A stretch of DNA of 64,000 bases from Alcanivorax sp. DP30 (GTDB lineage Bacteria > Pseudomonadota > Gammaproteobacteria > Pseudomonadales > Alcanivoracaceae): positions 831,662 through 895,661 of the forward strand of contig NZ_WTUY01000004.1 in NCBI RefSeq assembly GCF_009882945.1. The letters run 5' to 3'. Positions 26,604 to 35,044 of the stretch are shown one piece after another. The first letter of the stretch is position 1. Each line of letters begins with the position of its first letter. The notes beneath the pieces are model-generated. The model searched no databases. It saw nothing but the letters and a program-made list of their open reading frames with translations, and was not told where the DNA came from. The position numbers and the translations under genes were made by a program.

Positions 26604-27275
26604 ATGAAACTGGACAATCCGTTGTTAATGCTTGTGACCAGTGCCTCGCAAATGGGGCAGGGTCAGCAGACCGGCCTCTGGCTGGAAGAGTTTGCTGTGC
26701 CGTACCTGGCTTTTCGTGAGCAGGGCATTCCGCTGGTAGTTGCCAGCCCCCGGGGTGGCAAGATTCCGGTGGATCCCAATTCCATTCCCGACGACGATCA
26801 GAAAGAGGCCTGGGTCGAAGCCATTGCGGCATTACAGGACACCAGGGTACTGGAAACCGTCTGGGAAGACGCTTTTGCCGGTGTCTTTGTCCCGGGTGGC
26901 CATGGTGCCATGTTCGACATGCCGGATAATCCTCTTGTGGCTGCGGTCATGGAGCGCACCTGGAATCGTGGCGGTCTGCTGGCCGCGGTCTGTCACGGGC
27001 CGGCGGCGCTGGTCGGGTTGCGCAATGAAGACGGCACTCCGCTGGTACAGAACCGCACCGTGGCGTGTTTCACCAATGATGAAGAGCGCGAAGTGGGCCT
27101 CGACGAGGTGATGCCCTTCCTGCTGGCAAACCGCTTGGAAGAGCTGGGCGCGACGCTTGATCTGGCGGACAAGTTTGTGGCGCATACAGTCAGTGATGGA
27201 AAACTGGTGACCGGCCAGAATCCGCAATCCAGTGCGGCGGTGGCACAGGCTGTTATAGCCGCGCTGTCAGCATAA
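26604..27275 (+). CDS. DJ-1/PfpI-family (type 1 glutamine amidotransferase-like) protein
   Basis: 223 residues from the ATG at 26604, chosen for the GGGAGGAG upstream. The DJ-1/PfpI fold is shown by VFVPGGHGAMFDMPDNP and the nucleophile elbow AAVCHGPAALVG, with an active-site Cys followed by His. The family includes chaperone, glyoxalase III and stress proteins, so the reaction cannot be named. It sits 50 bp upstream of a glutathione peroxidase on the same strand, which suggests an oxidative or carbonyl stress role. Confidence 0.85.
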   Translation: MKLDNPLLMLVTSASQMGQGQQTGLWLEEFAVPYLAFREQGIPLVVASPRGGKIPVDPNSIPDDDQKEAWVEAIAALQDTRVLETVWEDAFAGVFVPGGHGAMFDMPDNPLVAAVMERTWNRGGLLAAVCHGPAALVGLRNEDGTPLVQNRTVACFTNDEEREVGLDEVMPFLLANRLEELGATLDLADKFVAHTVSDGKLVTGQNPQSSAAVAQAVIAALSA

Positions 27276-27324
27276 TTCAGAGTAATCGTGGCCTGCGGGC
27301 CACCACTAAGGACATGGAGTGATA

Positions 27325-27807
27325 ATGGGGATTTACGATTTTTCTGCCACCACCCTGAGCGGTGATGAGAAGAGCCTGGCGGAGTTCAAGGGCAAGGTCA
27401 TGCTGATTGTGAACACGGCCAGCAAGTGTGGCTTTACCCCACAATTCGAGGGCCTGGAAGGGCTCTACGATGATCTCAAGGACAAGGGGCTGGAAATTCT
27501 CGGTTTCCCCTGCAATCAGTTCGGCAAACAGGAACCCGGTGCCGCCGATGAGATCGGTGCGTTCTGCCAGAAAAATTATGGCGTCAGCTTCACCATGTTC
27601 GACAAGATTGATGTGAACGGTGATGGCGCCCACCCACTGTATAACTTCCTCAAGAAGGAAGCCCCAGGCGTGTTGGGCAGCAAGGGTATCAAGTGGAACT
27701 TCACCAAGTTTCTGGTGAACAAGGACGGCAAGGTGATGAAGCGCTATGCCCCCACCGACAAGCCTGAAGCGATTCGCAAGGATATTGAAAAACTGCTGAA
27801 CGCCTGA
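27325..27807 (+). CDS. glutathione peroxidase-family protein
   Basis: 160 residues starting MGIYDFSA. The peroxidatic Cys is in [11 protein letters not shown], the catalytic Gln-containing loop is [12 protein letters not shown], and the Trp-containing loop is [10 protein letters not shown]: a complete GPx active site with Cys rather than selenocysteine. It reduces hydroperoxides with glutathione or thioredoxin in the cytoplasm. It lies downstream of the DJ-1-like gene. Confidence 0.93.
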   Translation: MGIYDFSATTLSGDEKSLAEFKGKVMLIVNTASKCGFTPQFEGLEGLYDDLKDKGLEILGFPCNQFGKQEPGAADEIGAFCQKNYGVSFTMFDKIDVNGDGAHPLYNFLKKEAPGVLGSKGIKWNFTKFLVNKDGKVMKRYAPTDKPEAIRKDIEKLLNA

Positions 27808-27838
27808 TGCCCGACGCTTGCTCCGCCCTGTGATCAGG

Positions 27839-27985
27839 CTGTAGGAGTTTCCTTCCAGGGGACGAAGACGAACCTGACGCTATAAGATGGCTAAACGGTC
27901 TTGGCCGCTTCGCCGCTCAGGGTCGGTCGCTCTTCGATTGATTCCGCGCTCCGTGCGGTTCGTCCCTCAAGAGGAACGCCTACAG
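27839..27985. repeat. long inverted repeat element (CTGTAGGAGTTTCCTTCC arms)
   Basis: The left arm (27839-27866) and right arm (27957-27985, GGTTCGTCCCTC... to CGCCTACAG) are imperfect reverse complements and match the arms of 18589-18774. Inside are palindromic fragments such as CGCGCTCCGTGCG. It lies between the glutathione peroxidase and the convergent YeeE/YedE genes. Confidence 0.75.
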
Positions 27986-28065
27986 TTCCTCCGATGACTC
28001 AGTTGCCTGTGCGCGGGCAAAGCGTTTCAGAACCTTCATGCCTTGCCCGCGCCTTGTAGCTGTCT

Positions 28066-28491
28066 TTACGCGCTCTTGCGCTTTTCCAGCATTTCAAAGA
28101 TCACCATGCCGCAGAGCATGGCGGCCACGAACACCACGGCCTTCAGGCTGCCGGTGCCCAGTGCTACCAGTGCCGGGCCCGGGCAGAAGCCGGCCAGCCC
28201 CCAGCCGACTCCAAATCCCAACGCCCCCAGCACCAGGCGCTTGTCCAGCTTGCGGTTGGTGGGCACCTGAAAGCTGGCGCTGAACAGGGGGGCGGTGCGG
28301 TGGCGAGTCAGATAAAACCCGATGGCCGATACCGGAATGGCGCCGCCCATCACCAGGGCCAGGGATGGATCCCAGTTACCTGCGATGTCGAGAAAGGCAA
28401 GTACCTTGGCCGGATTGGCCATGCCCGCCAACAGCAGGCCAAGGCCGAAGATCAGTCCGGCCACAAATGCCGTGATATGACTGCGATGCAT
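28066..28491 (-). CDS. YeeE/YedE-family membrane protein, second half-unit (PmpB-like)
   Basis: 141 residues from the ATG at 28491. Four membrane segments carry the family motifs GLIFGLGLLLAGMANPAKV and GFGVGWGLAGFCPGPALVAL, the latter with the conserved Cys of the thiosulfate/persulfide-sulfur transporters. Two-gene half-size YeeE/YedE pairs next to BigR-type regulators are known as PmpAB. Its start overlaps the upstream gene's stop. Confidence 0.88.
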   Translation of the reverse strand: MHRSHITAFVAGLIFGLGLLLAGMANPAKVLAFLDIAGNWDPSLALVMGGAIPVSAIGFYLTRHRTAPLFSASFQVPTNRKLDKRLVLGALGFGVGWGLAGFCPGPALVALGTGSLKAVVFVAAMLCGMVIFEMLEKRKSA

Positions 28492-28928
28492 TACACACCT
28501 CCGAGAAGATGGCGAACCACGAAGACAGTGACGAAGCCGCTGCCCATGAAGGCGGCGGTGGCTACCAGTGAGCGGGGTGACAGACGGGACATACCGCATA
28601 CGCCATGGCCGCTGGTGCAGCCGGCCCCATAGCGGGTGCTGATCCCGACCACCAGACCGGCCACAATCAATAGCGGGATGTCTGCATCAATGATCATCGG
28701 TGGCAGGGTGCCCATCAGTGCCCACGCGGTGGGGGCGATGAGCATGCCGAGGATAAAGGCGATGCGCCAGCCGCGGTCCAGCGGGGCCGGGCGCAGCAGT
28801 CCGCCAACAATGCCACTGATGCCGGCAATGCGGCCATTGGTGTGCAACAGCCACAGGGCGGCCAGGCCGATGAGGGCGCCTCCGGCCAGTGAGGCCCAGG
28901 GGGTAAAGGCATTCCAGTCGATGGTCAT
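28491..28928 (-). CDS. YeeE/YedE-family membrane protein, first half-unit (PmpA-like)
   Basis: 145 residues with four membrane segments. [21 protein letters not shown] opens the protein and [26 protein letters not shown] is the conserved cysteine motif for the sulfur substrate. With the next gene it makes a two-part YeeE/YedE channel. Its start overlaps the stop of the BigR-type regulator gene (TGATG), so the three genes form one operon. Confidence 0.88.
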   Translation of the reverse strand: MTIDWNAFTPWASLAGGALIGLAALWLLHTNGRIAGISGIVGGLLRPAPLDRGWRIAFILGMLIAPTAWALMGTLPPMIIDADIPLLIVAGLVVGISTRYGAGCTSGHGVCGMSRLSPRSLVATAAFMGSGFVTVFVVRHLLGGV

Positions 28929-29263
28929 CAGGACGCTCCGCAGAATTGCTCGTAAAGGGTGTGCAGAATGGCCAGCGCCCGAGGGTCGGCCACCCGGTAA
29001 AACATGTGCTTGCCGTCCCGGCGTCCCTCAATCAGGCCTTCCCGGCGCAGTACGCCGATCTGTTGGGAAAGCGAGGGCTGGTGCAGATCAGCCAGTATTT
29101 CCAGTTCGCTGACACTGCGCTCGCTGCCATCAGCCATTTGGCACAGCAGCATCAGGCGATCCGGATGGGACAATGCCTTGAGCATCTGGCTGGCGTCACT
29201 GGCGTTGGCACGGAGGCTTTCCGCATCGGGTAACAGGGATGAGTTTGCAGCTACATTATTCAT
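28928..29263 (-). CDS. bigR: ArsR-family persulfide-sensing repressor, BigR/SqrR type
   Basis: 111 residues with winged helix [28 protein letters not shown] and [11 protein letters not shown]. Two cysteines, C41 and C108, occupy almost exactly the positions of the disulfide/tetrasulfide pair in BigR and SqrR, which sense sulfide-derived persulfides. It heads an operon with two YeeE/YedE sulfur transport genes. A perfect 8-8-8 palindrome overlaps the start codon, and no ribosome site is visible, so translation may be leaderless. Confidence 0.85.
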   Translation of the reverse strand: MNNVAANSSLLPDAESLRANASDASQMLKALSHPDRLMLLCQMADGSERSVSELEILADLHQPSLSQQIGVLRREGLIEGRRDGKHMFYRVADPRALAILHTLYEQFCGAS

Positions 29264-29276
29264 AATTTAATAATGT
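29253..29276. promoter_or_regulatory. palindromic operator overlapping the bigR start
   Basis: ACATTATT, 8 nt, AATAATGT: a perfect inverted repeat that covers the bigR start codon. Reading the minus strand, TTGCCA about 17 nt before TACATT gives a candidate promoter whose start point would fall within a few bases of the ATG. Repressor binding would block both polymerase and any leaderless translation start. Confidence 0.7.
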
Positions 29277-29367
29277 ATATTGTTGTGCAGGATTTGGCAA
29301 GGGGGGGGCGCTCATGCGACAGAATGCGGGCGAGGCCGCAGGCAGCAGAGGAGCTGTTCCCGGGCTG

Positions 29368-29560
29368 CTGTAGGAGCGAGCCTGCTCGCGATCCGAGCCT
29401 TGGCGAGGTAATAAAGTTTCGAGTTACGAGAAGCGAGTTTCGAAAATCACAAGCCTGCTGGCTGGAGGCGAGCCTTAGGGTTTTGCCTTTCGTTACTCGT
29501 AACCCGAAACGACCACCTCGCTTAGGCTCGGATCGCGGTCGAACGACCGCTCCTACGGCG
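29368..29560. repeat. composite REP plus heptamer foldback element
   Basis: Outer arms: CTGTAGGAGCGAGCCTGCTC (left) and CGGTCGAACGACCGCTCCTA (right), REP-like, followed inward by GCGATCCGAGCC and its inverse GGCTCGGATCGC. Inner arms: 7-bp units TTTCGAG, TTACGAG, AAGCGAG, TTTCGAA (29417-29444) mirrored at 29487-29510. The same nested arrangement recurs at 55905-56100. It fills the 338-bp gap between bigR and trhA; nothing else is seen there. Confidence 0.8.
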
Positions 29561-29601
29561 GGGTATAGCGAGTGTTTTACCGATGCAGAAAGGCGCTGAA
29601 T

Positions 29602-30273
29602 TCACACCACCGGCGCCATATACGGCAGTACCCCGTAATACATGGCCAGGAAGTGGCAGACGCTGCCACCGACCACGAAAAGGTGCCAGATGGCATGGTT
29701 GAAGGGGATGATCTTGTCGGCGAGATAGAAGATCACGCCCACGGTATAGGTAATGCCGCCAGCCAGTACCAGCCAGAAACCGGCGTCGTTGAGCTTGGTG
29801 GTCAGCTCTCCGGAGGCGAACAGGATCAGCCAGCCCATGGCCAGGTAAATGCCCACCCGCAGCAGCTTGAAGCGGTGTCCGTAAAGTGCTTTCAGGGCAA
29901 TGCCGGTAACCGCCAGGGCCCAGATGACAGCGAACAGGATCCAGCCGGTCTGGCCGCGCAGGTTCACCAGCAGGAAGGGGGTATAGGTGCCGGCAATCAG
30001 GCCGTAGATGGCGCAATGATCCAGCATCTTGAAGGCGGCACGGAGTTTCGGGCTGCGGCTGCTGTGATACAGGGTGCTGGCACTGTAGAGAAGGATCAGG
30101 CTGGCACCGAAGATGCTGAAGCCGACAATTTTCCAGGGGTCGCCCTGCAGGCTGGCGGCCACGATCAGGACCACAGTGCCGACGATGCTGAGAACAGCGC
30201 CAATGCCATGAGTCAGGCCGTTAAGCCATTCCTCGTGGTGGGAATAGGGCACCTCGTGGGTATCGCTGGACAT
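29602..30273 (-). CDS. trhA: hemolysin III/TrhA (YqfA)-family membrane protein
   Basis: 223 residues from the ATG at 30273, with AGAGGAAC upstream; the frame to 30612 runs through the small RNA region and is not coding. Seven membrane helices of the PAQR superfamily, with the conserved NGLTHGIG, STLYHSSRSP and NHAIWHLFVVGGSVCHF motifs whose His residues form the metal site. In Bacillus and E. coli the family affects membrane energetics and fluidity; a haemolysin role is doubtful. Confidence 0.9.
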   Translation of the reverse strand: MSSDTHEVPYSHHEEWLNGLTHGIGAVLSIVGTVVLIVAASLQGDPWKIVGFSIFGASLILLYSASTLYHSSRSPKLRAAFKMLDHCAIYGLIAGTYTPFLLVNLRGQTGWILFAVIWALAVTGIALKALYGHRFKLLRVGIYLAMGWLILFASGELTTKLNDAGFWLVLAGGITYTVGVIFYLADKIIPFNHAIWHLFVVGGSVCHFLAMYYGVLPYMAPVV

Positions 30274-30480
30274 GGTGTTCCTCTTGTCTCTGCACCGGGA
30301 GCCGAACAGGGCTGAATGATTCTGCATCATGCCGAGCGGGCGGAGAGACTGTAAAGCGCCAAATCGGACAACTTTGAGGTTCTGCGGCCGTGGCAACCGA
30401 AATCCGGCTCGGGATAGGCGAGGGCAATGGCGTGCATAGAACAATTCAACTTCAGGCTTGAATCGCTGCAGCCTATGCTT
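30274..30480. other. gap upstream of trhA with a candidate promoter
   Basis: No gene is visible. At the right end TTCAGG (30451-30456) and TATGCT (30474-30479) are 17 nt apart, a weak sigma-70 promoter pointing at the small RNA candidate that follows. The first 150 bp show only the trhA leader. Confidence 0.4.
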
Positions 30481-30484
30481 TTCC

Positions 30485-30586
30485 TGTGGCCGGGATCCCC
30501 CTCCCGGCACCTCCTCAACGCGCCACTTCCCCGGTGGCGGGTTCGCAAAACTTCCCCTTGGCCGACTTCCTGTTGGCCTTTTTTTT
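30485..30586 (+). ncRNA. third candidate C-rich-loop small RNA
   Basis: Hairpin A GCCGGGA/TCCCGGC with loop TCCCCC (30489-30508); hairpin B CGCCAC/GTGGCG with loop TTCCCCG (30521-30539); an open AAAACTTCCCCTT; then terminator stem GGCCGAC/GTTGGCC with loop TTCCT, followed by eight Ts ending at 30586. The plan (C-rich loops, T8 terminator, about 100 nt) copies the two RNAs at 18 kb, but the sequence is otherwise different. It stands 210 bp upstream of a divergent gene, so the terminator belongs to no coding transcript. Confidence 0.65.
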
Positions 30587-30639
30587 GTGCCCATGGCTCC
30601 ACAAACCGGCATGCCTCATGCAAACCGTCAGAGAGGCGT

Positions 30640-30668
30640 ATTGTGGGAGCATGCCTGCACGCGAATGG
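30640..30668. repeat. REP-like element
   Basis: TTGTGGGAGCATGCCTGCACGCGAA matches the REP-like sequence at 17547-17573 and the outer arms of the composite elements at 29368 and 55905. GTGGGAGC...GCGA is the common pattern of REP sequences in Pseudomonas relatives. No second half is obvious here. Confidence 0.65.
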
Positions 30669-30796
30669 CCCCTCGCGACAGACACCCTGACCGGGCGACT
30701 GCAGTAACCGGGGTGTTATGCCGGTAACCGGACGTCACCGATTCGTGCCATTTACGACCTTTCCCGTGTCGGTTTGGACGCATGTCCCGAGTAAAC

Positions 30797-30875
30797 AAAG
30801 ACAGGCGCGACGTTGCAGGCGACAATACTGTCTTTATGAAGCGGCTTCACGAGCGAGTTGCGAGTGGCGCTTCAT
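30797..30875 (+). other. two adjacent stem-loops in the leader of the RND operon
   Basis: AAAGACAG (30797-30804) pairs with CTGTCTTT (30828-30835), and immediately after it ATGAAGCG (30836-30843) pairs with CGCTTCAT (30868-30875). The adaptor gene starts 30 bp later. Whether they act as operators or as RNA structures in the leader cannot be told. Confidence 0.5.
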
Positions 30876-30904
30876 GGACATCTTGATTCGTTTGGGAGAG
30901 CGAA

Positions 30905-31972
30905 ATGCAACGTGTGTGGGCGGTGCTTGGGTTGTCATTGGCATTGGTGGGGTGTGGAGATTCGCCGCAGGATGCGGCGCCCATGACGCAGCCGGTGAAA
31001 CTGTATACCGTGGACAGCATGGCGGAAGGCCGGCTGCGTCACTACCCCGGCAAGGTGGTGGCCACCGAAGGGTCCGAGCTGGCCTTCCGGGTGTCTGGCC
31101 AGCTGGAGCAGTTGGCGGTGCGCGCGGGTGAAGAGGTGGACAAGGGGCAGCTGCTGGCGGCGCTGGATCCGGCGGATTTTCGCAATCAGCTGGCCGATCG
31201 CCAGGCCCAGTATGATCTCGCTAACAGCCAGTACCAGCGCAGCATCAGCCTGCATGAGCGCGGCGTGATTTCCGAGGCCCAGTTCGACGAGATCAAGGCC
31301 AAGCGGCGCCAGGCCCAGGCGGCCCTGAGCCTGGCCCGGGACAACGTGACCTATACCCGCATCAAGGCGCCCTACGCCGGCACCGTGGCACGTACCTATG
31401 TGGAGAACTATCAGTTTGTGCAGGCCAAGGAGCCGATCCTTTACCTGCAGGGCAACAAGGATATCGATATCGAGTTCGCGGTGTCCGAGCGTTTCTTTAC
31501 CAACCTGCGCAAGGATGGTGAGGACTACCAGCCTGAGCTGCGTTTCGAGGGGGCCCCGGACAGGGTGTTCAAGGCCAGCTACAAGGAACACGAAGCCAGT
31601 GCCGATGACCGCACCCAGACCTACATCATCACCCTGACCATGCCCAACCCGGAAGGTATCTTCGTGCTGCCGGGCATGAGTGTGGATGTGGCCATCGACC
31701 TGAGCCAGATCATGCGTGAAGCCACCACCTGGCCCCAGGTGCCGGTGGAAGCGGTGTTTCACCGGGATGGGGCAGAAGGTGCCTGGGTGTGGCGTTACCA
31801 GCCGCAGGAAAGCACGGTGGAGGCAGTGTCGGTGACCCTCGGCCAGGTTATCGGTGACGGGGTGGAAATTACCGCTGGCCTGGATGCCGGCGACCGCATT
31901 GTCAGCGCCGGTGTTCATCACCTTGAAGAAGGCCAGCAAGTTCGCGAACTGGTGAAAGAGCGGGGCCTGTAA
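30905..31972 (+). CDS. RND efflux periplasmic adaptor lipoprotein
   Basis: 355 residues. Lipoprotein signal with lipobox LVGC (Cys17), then the barrel-hairpin-lipoyl layout of HlyD/AcrA adaptors: ELAFRVSGQLEQLAVRAGEEVDKGQLLAALDP opens the lipoyl domain, a coiled-coil hairpin follows (YDLANSQYQRSISLHERG), and VTYTRIKAPYAGTVARTYVE returns. It links the inner-membrane pump to an outer-membrane channel. It is directly followed by the pump gene with 3 bp between stop and ATG; no channel gene is nearby. Confidence 0.92.
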   Translation: MQRVWAVLGLSLALVGCGDSPQDAAPMTQPVKLYTVDSMAEGRLRHYPGKVVATEGSELAFRVSGQLEQLAVRAGEEVDKGQLLAALDPADFRNQLADRQAQYDLANSQYQRSISLHERGVISEAQFDEIKAKRRQAQAALSLARDNVTYTRIKAPYAGTVARTYVENYQFVQAKEPILYLQGNKDIDIEFAVSERFFTNLRKDGEDYQPELRFEGAPDRVFKASYKEHEASADDRTQTYIITLTMPNPEGIFVLPGMSVDVAIDLSQIMREATTWPQVPVEAVFHRDGAEGAWVWRYQPQESTVEAVSVTLGQVIGDGVEITAGLDAGDRIVSAGVHHLEEGQQVRELVKERGL

Positions 31973-31975
31973 GTG

Positions 31976-34900
31976 ATGAACATCGCTGAGTACAGCATTC
32001 GCCACAAGGTGGTGAGCTGGCTGTTCACGCTGATTCTGCTGGTGGGCGGGGCGGTGAGTTTTACCCGTCTGGGCCAGCTGGAAGATCCGGAATTCACCCT
32101 CAAGATTGCCATGGTCATTACCCAGTATCCGGGGGCCTCGCCGCGGCAGGTGGAAGAGGAGGTGACCCTGCCGGTGGAGGAAGCGATCCAGAGCCTGGCC
32201 TATGTGAAAACGGTGACTTCGATCTCCAGCAGCGGGCTGTCCCAGGTGCAGGTGGAAATCAAGCCGGAGTATCGCTCCGGTCAGCTCAAACAGATCTGGG
32301 ATGAGCTGCGCCACAAGATGACCGACCTGCAGGGCCAACTGCCGCCGGGGGCGGGCACCATCCAGGTGCTGGATGATTTCGGTGATGTGTATGGCATCCT
32401 GCTGGCCATTACCGGTGACGGTTACAGCTACCAGGACATGCAGGATTATGCTGACTTCCTGCGCCGTGAGCTGGTGCTGGTGAAGGGTGTGGGCAAGGTG
32501 GTGGTAGGCGGCCAGCGCCAGGAGCAGGTGCTGGTGGAAATCTCCCGTACCCGGCTGGCGTCTCTTGGGATCAGCCCGGAGCGCATCTTCGGTCTGCTGC
32601 AGACCCAGAATACGGTGAACCCGGCGGGCAAGGTGCGGGTGGGGGACGAGTACATCCGCATCTATCCCACTGGCGAGTTTCCCACCGTCCAGGCCATGGG
32701 CAATCTGCTGATTTCCGATCCCGGTGCCGACGAGCTGGTCTACCTGCGTGATGTGGCCACCATCGAGCGCGGTTATGCGGAAGTGCCTGGCCACCTGTAT
32801 CGCTTCAATGGCGGCCCGGCGCTGACCCTGGGGGTATCGTTTGCCTCCGGGGTGAACGTGGTGGACGTGGGCGCGCTGGTGGACCAGCGTCTGGAGGAAC
32901 TGGAATACCAGAGGCCGGTGGGGATGGATCTGGCCACGGTCTATAACCAGCCCAACGAAGTGGACAAGTCGGTGAGCGCCTTCATGCTCAATCTGGGTGA
33001 GGCGGTGGCCATCGTTATCGCCGTGTTGCTGGTGTTCATGGGGGTGCGTTCCGGGCTGCTGATGGGCGGGGTGCTGCTGCTCACTATTCTTGGCACCTTT
33101 ATCCTCATGAAAGTCATGGCCATCGACCTGCAACGGATTTCCCTGGGCGCGCTGATCATTGCCCTTGGCATGCTGGTGGACAATGCCATCGTGGTGACCG
33201 AGGGCATCCTGGTGGGCATGAAGCGCGGCTTGTCCAAGCTGGAGGCTGCGTCGGAGATTGTGCGCCAGACCCTCTGGCCACTGCTGGGCGCCACGGTGAT
33301 CGCCATCATGGCGTTTGCGCCTATCGGTCTTTCCGATGATTCCACCGGTGAATACACCAACAGCCTGTTCTGGGTGTTGCTGATTTCACTGCTGCTCAGT
33401 TGGGTCACGGCCATTACCCTGGTGCCGTTCTTTGCCGCTCTGTTTTTCAGCGACAAGGATGTGGGCGGGACCGATGGCCAGGGCGATGATCCCTATAAGG
33501 GGCGTATCTTTGTGGTGTATCGCCGCATGCTGGATCGGGCTATCCGGCATCGGGTGCTGACGATGTCCGGCATGGCCGTATTGATGGTGGTTGCGCTGGT
33601 GGGCTTCGGCTTCGTCAAGCAGGCGTTCTTCCCGCCGTCCAATACGCCCATGTATCTGGTGGATTACTGGCTGCCCCAGGGCAGCGATATCCGTGCCACC
33701 CGGGAATCCGTGGCGAAACTGGAAGCCTCGCTGATGGAGATGGAGAGCGTGACCCAGGTGACCACCACCATTGGGCGTGGTGCCGAGCGTTTCATGCTGC
33801 CCTATGCGCCGGAAAAAAGTTATCCCAGCTATGCCCAGCTGATTGTGCAGGTAAGTGACCGGGAGCGGATCGACACCGCCCTGGAAGAGACCCGTACCCT
33901 GATTCGCGAACAGCACCTGCAAGCCTTTGCCAAGGTGAAACGGCTGATGATCGGCCCGAGCCCGGCGGCCTCCATCGAGGCCCGCTTCAGCGGCTCGGAC
34001 CCGGCTACCCTGCGTGAGCTTGGCCTCAAGGCCCAGGCGATCATGGAGGCGGATGGTGCTCTGGAAAGCATTCGGCATGACTGGCGACAGCAGGAAAAAG
34101 TGATCCGGCCACAGTTTCAGGAGGCCCAGGCGCGCCGGGCCGGTATCAGCCGGGAAGACCTGGACAATACCCTGGCGCTGGATTTCAGTGGTCGCACGGT
34201 GGGGTTGTATCGCGATGGCAGCAAGCTGTTGCCCATCGTGGCACGGCCGCCGGATGATGAGCGGCTTGGTGCCAACAACCTGAATGATGTGCAGGTATGG
34301 TCGCCGGTGTACGCCACCTATATTCCCATTAGCCAGGTGGTATCGGGTTTTTCCACTGAGTGGGAAAACGCGCTGATCATGCGCCGCGATCGCAAGCGCA
34401 CCCTCACGGTACAGGCGGAGCCAGATGTGCTCGGCGATGAAACTGCCGACCATGTACTGCGTCGCATCCGCCCGCAGATCGAAGCGCTGGAACTGCCGCC
34501 GGGCTATGCCCTGAGTTGGGGGGGCGAATATGAAGCGTCCCGGGATGCCCAGGCGGCAGTGTTCGGCAGCCTGCCGCTGGGGTATCTGTTCATGTTCATC
34601 ATTACCATGTTGCTGTTCGATTCCCTGCGTCAGCCGCTGGTGATCTGGGCCACGGTGCCATTGGCCATTATCGGCGTGACCCTTGGGCTGCTGTTGCTCA
34701 ATTCCCCGTTCGGTTTCATGGCTTTACTGGGTTTTCTGAGTCTGTCCGGCATGCTGGTGAAAAACGGCATCGTGCTGGTGGAGCAGATCAAGCTGGAAAT
34801 GAACGAGCGGGAACCCCTGGACGCGGTAGTGCATGCTTCCGTGTCGCGGGTGCGACCGGTATGCATGGCGGCGATCACCACCGTGCTGGGTATGGTGCCG

Positions 34901-35044
34901 CTGTTGTTTGATGCGTTTTTCGAATCCATGGCAGTGGTAATCATGTTCGGCCTGGGTTTCGCGACTATTCTGACGCTGGTGGTGGTGCCGGTGTTGTACA
35001 CGCTGGCGTATGGCATCAAGGCCAATGTAAGAGTTGAAAGTTAG
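31976..35044 (+). CDS. RND efflux pump, AcrB/HAE1-type inner-membrane subunit
   Basis: 1022 residues from the ATG at 31976. Twelve membrane helices and two large periplasmic loops. Typical segments are EDPEFTLKIAMVITQYPGASPRQVEEEVTLPVE, the helix-4 LGMLVDNAIVVTEG with the proton-relay Asp, PIGLSDDSTGEYTNSLFWVL and GMLVKNGIVLVEQIKLE near the end. It expels drugs, detergents or other amphiphiles using the proton gradient; the substrate cannot be read. It forms a two-gene operon with the adaptor. Confidence 0.93.
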   Translation: MNIAEYSIRHKVVSWLFTLILLVGGAVSFTRLGQLEDPEFTLKIAMVITQYPGASPRQVEEEVTLPVEEAIQSLAYVKTVTSISSSGLSQVQVEIKPEYRSGQLKQIWDELRHKMTDLQGQLPPGAGTIQVLDDFGDVYGILLAITGDGYSYQDMQDYADFLRRELVLVKGVGKVVVGGQRQEQVLVEISRTRLASLGISPERIFGLLQTQNTVNPAGKVRVGDEYIRIYPTGEFPTVQAMGNLLISDPGADELVYLRDVATIERGYAEVPGHLYRFNGGPALTLGVSFASGVNVVDVGALVDQRLEELEYQRPVGMDLATVYNQPNEVDKSVSAFMLNLGEAVAIVIAVLLVFMGVRSGLLMGGVLLLTILGTFILMKVMAIDLQRISLGALIIALGMLVDNAIVVTEGILVGMKRGLSKLEAASEIVRQTLWPLLGATVIAIMAFAPIGLSDDSTGEYTNSLFWVLLISLLLSWVTAITLVPFFAALFFSDKDVGGTDGQGDDPYKGRIFVVYRRMLDRAIRHRVLTMSGMAVLMVVALVGFGFVKQAFFPPSNTPMYLVDYWLPQGSDIRATRESVAKLEASLMEMESVTQVTTTIGRGAERFMLPYAPEKSYPSYAQLIVQVSDRERIDTALEETRTLIREQHLQAFAKVKRLMIGPSPAASIEARFSGSDPATLRELGLKAQAIMEADGALESIRHDWRQQEKVIRPQFQEAQARRAGISREDLDNTLALDFSGRTVGLYRDGSKLLPIVARPPDDERLGANNLNDVQVWSPVYATYIPISQVVSGFSTEWENALIMRRDRKRTLTVQAEPDVLGDETADHVLRRIRPQIEALELPPGYALSWGGEYEASRDAQAAVFGSLPLGYLFMFIITMLLFDSLRQPLVIWATVPLAIIGVTLGLLLLNSPFGFMALLGFLSLSGMLVKNGIVLVEQIKLEMNEREPLDAVVHASVSRVRPVCMAAITTVLGMVPLLFDAFFESMAVVIMFGLGFATILTLVVVPVLYTLAYGIKANVRVES

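Noticed and set aside
30439..30467. A sigma-E promoter for the third small RNA (AGAACAA upstream)
   Set aside because: The -35 matches only in GAAC and no TCnnA follows at 16-17 nt, unlike the two clear cases at 18 kb.
30327..30727. Several overlapping frames over the third small RNA candidate and an N-terminal extension of trhA
   Set aside because: The family start of trhA is at 30273 with a good ribosome site; the extension runs through a T8 terminator region.
30935..33133. 732-codon open frame on the minus strand opposite the RND genes
   Set aside because: Pure shadow of the adaptor and pump coding sequence; His/Gln-rich composition and no ribosome site.
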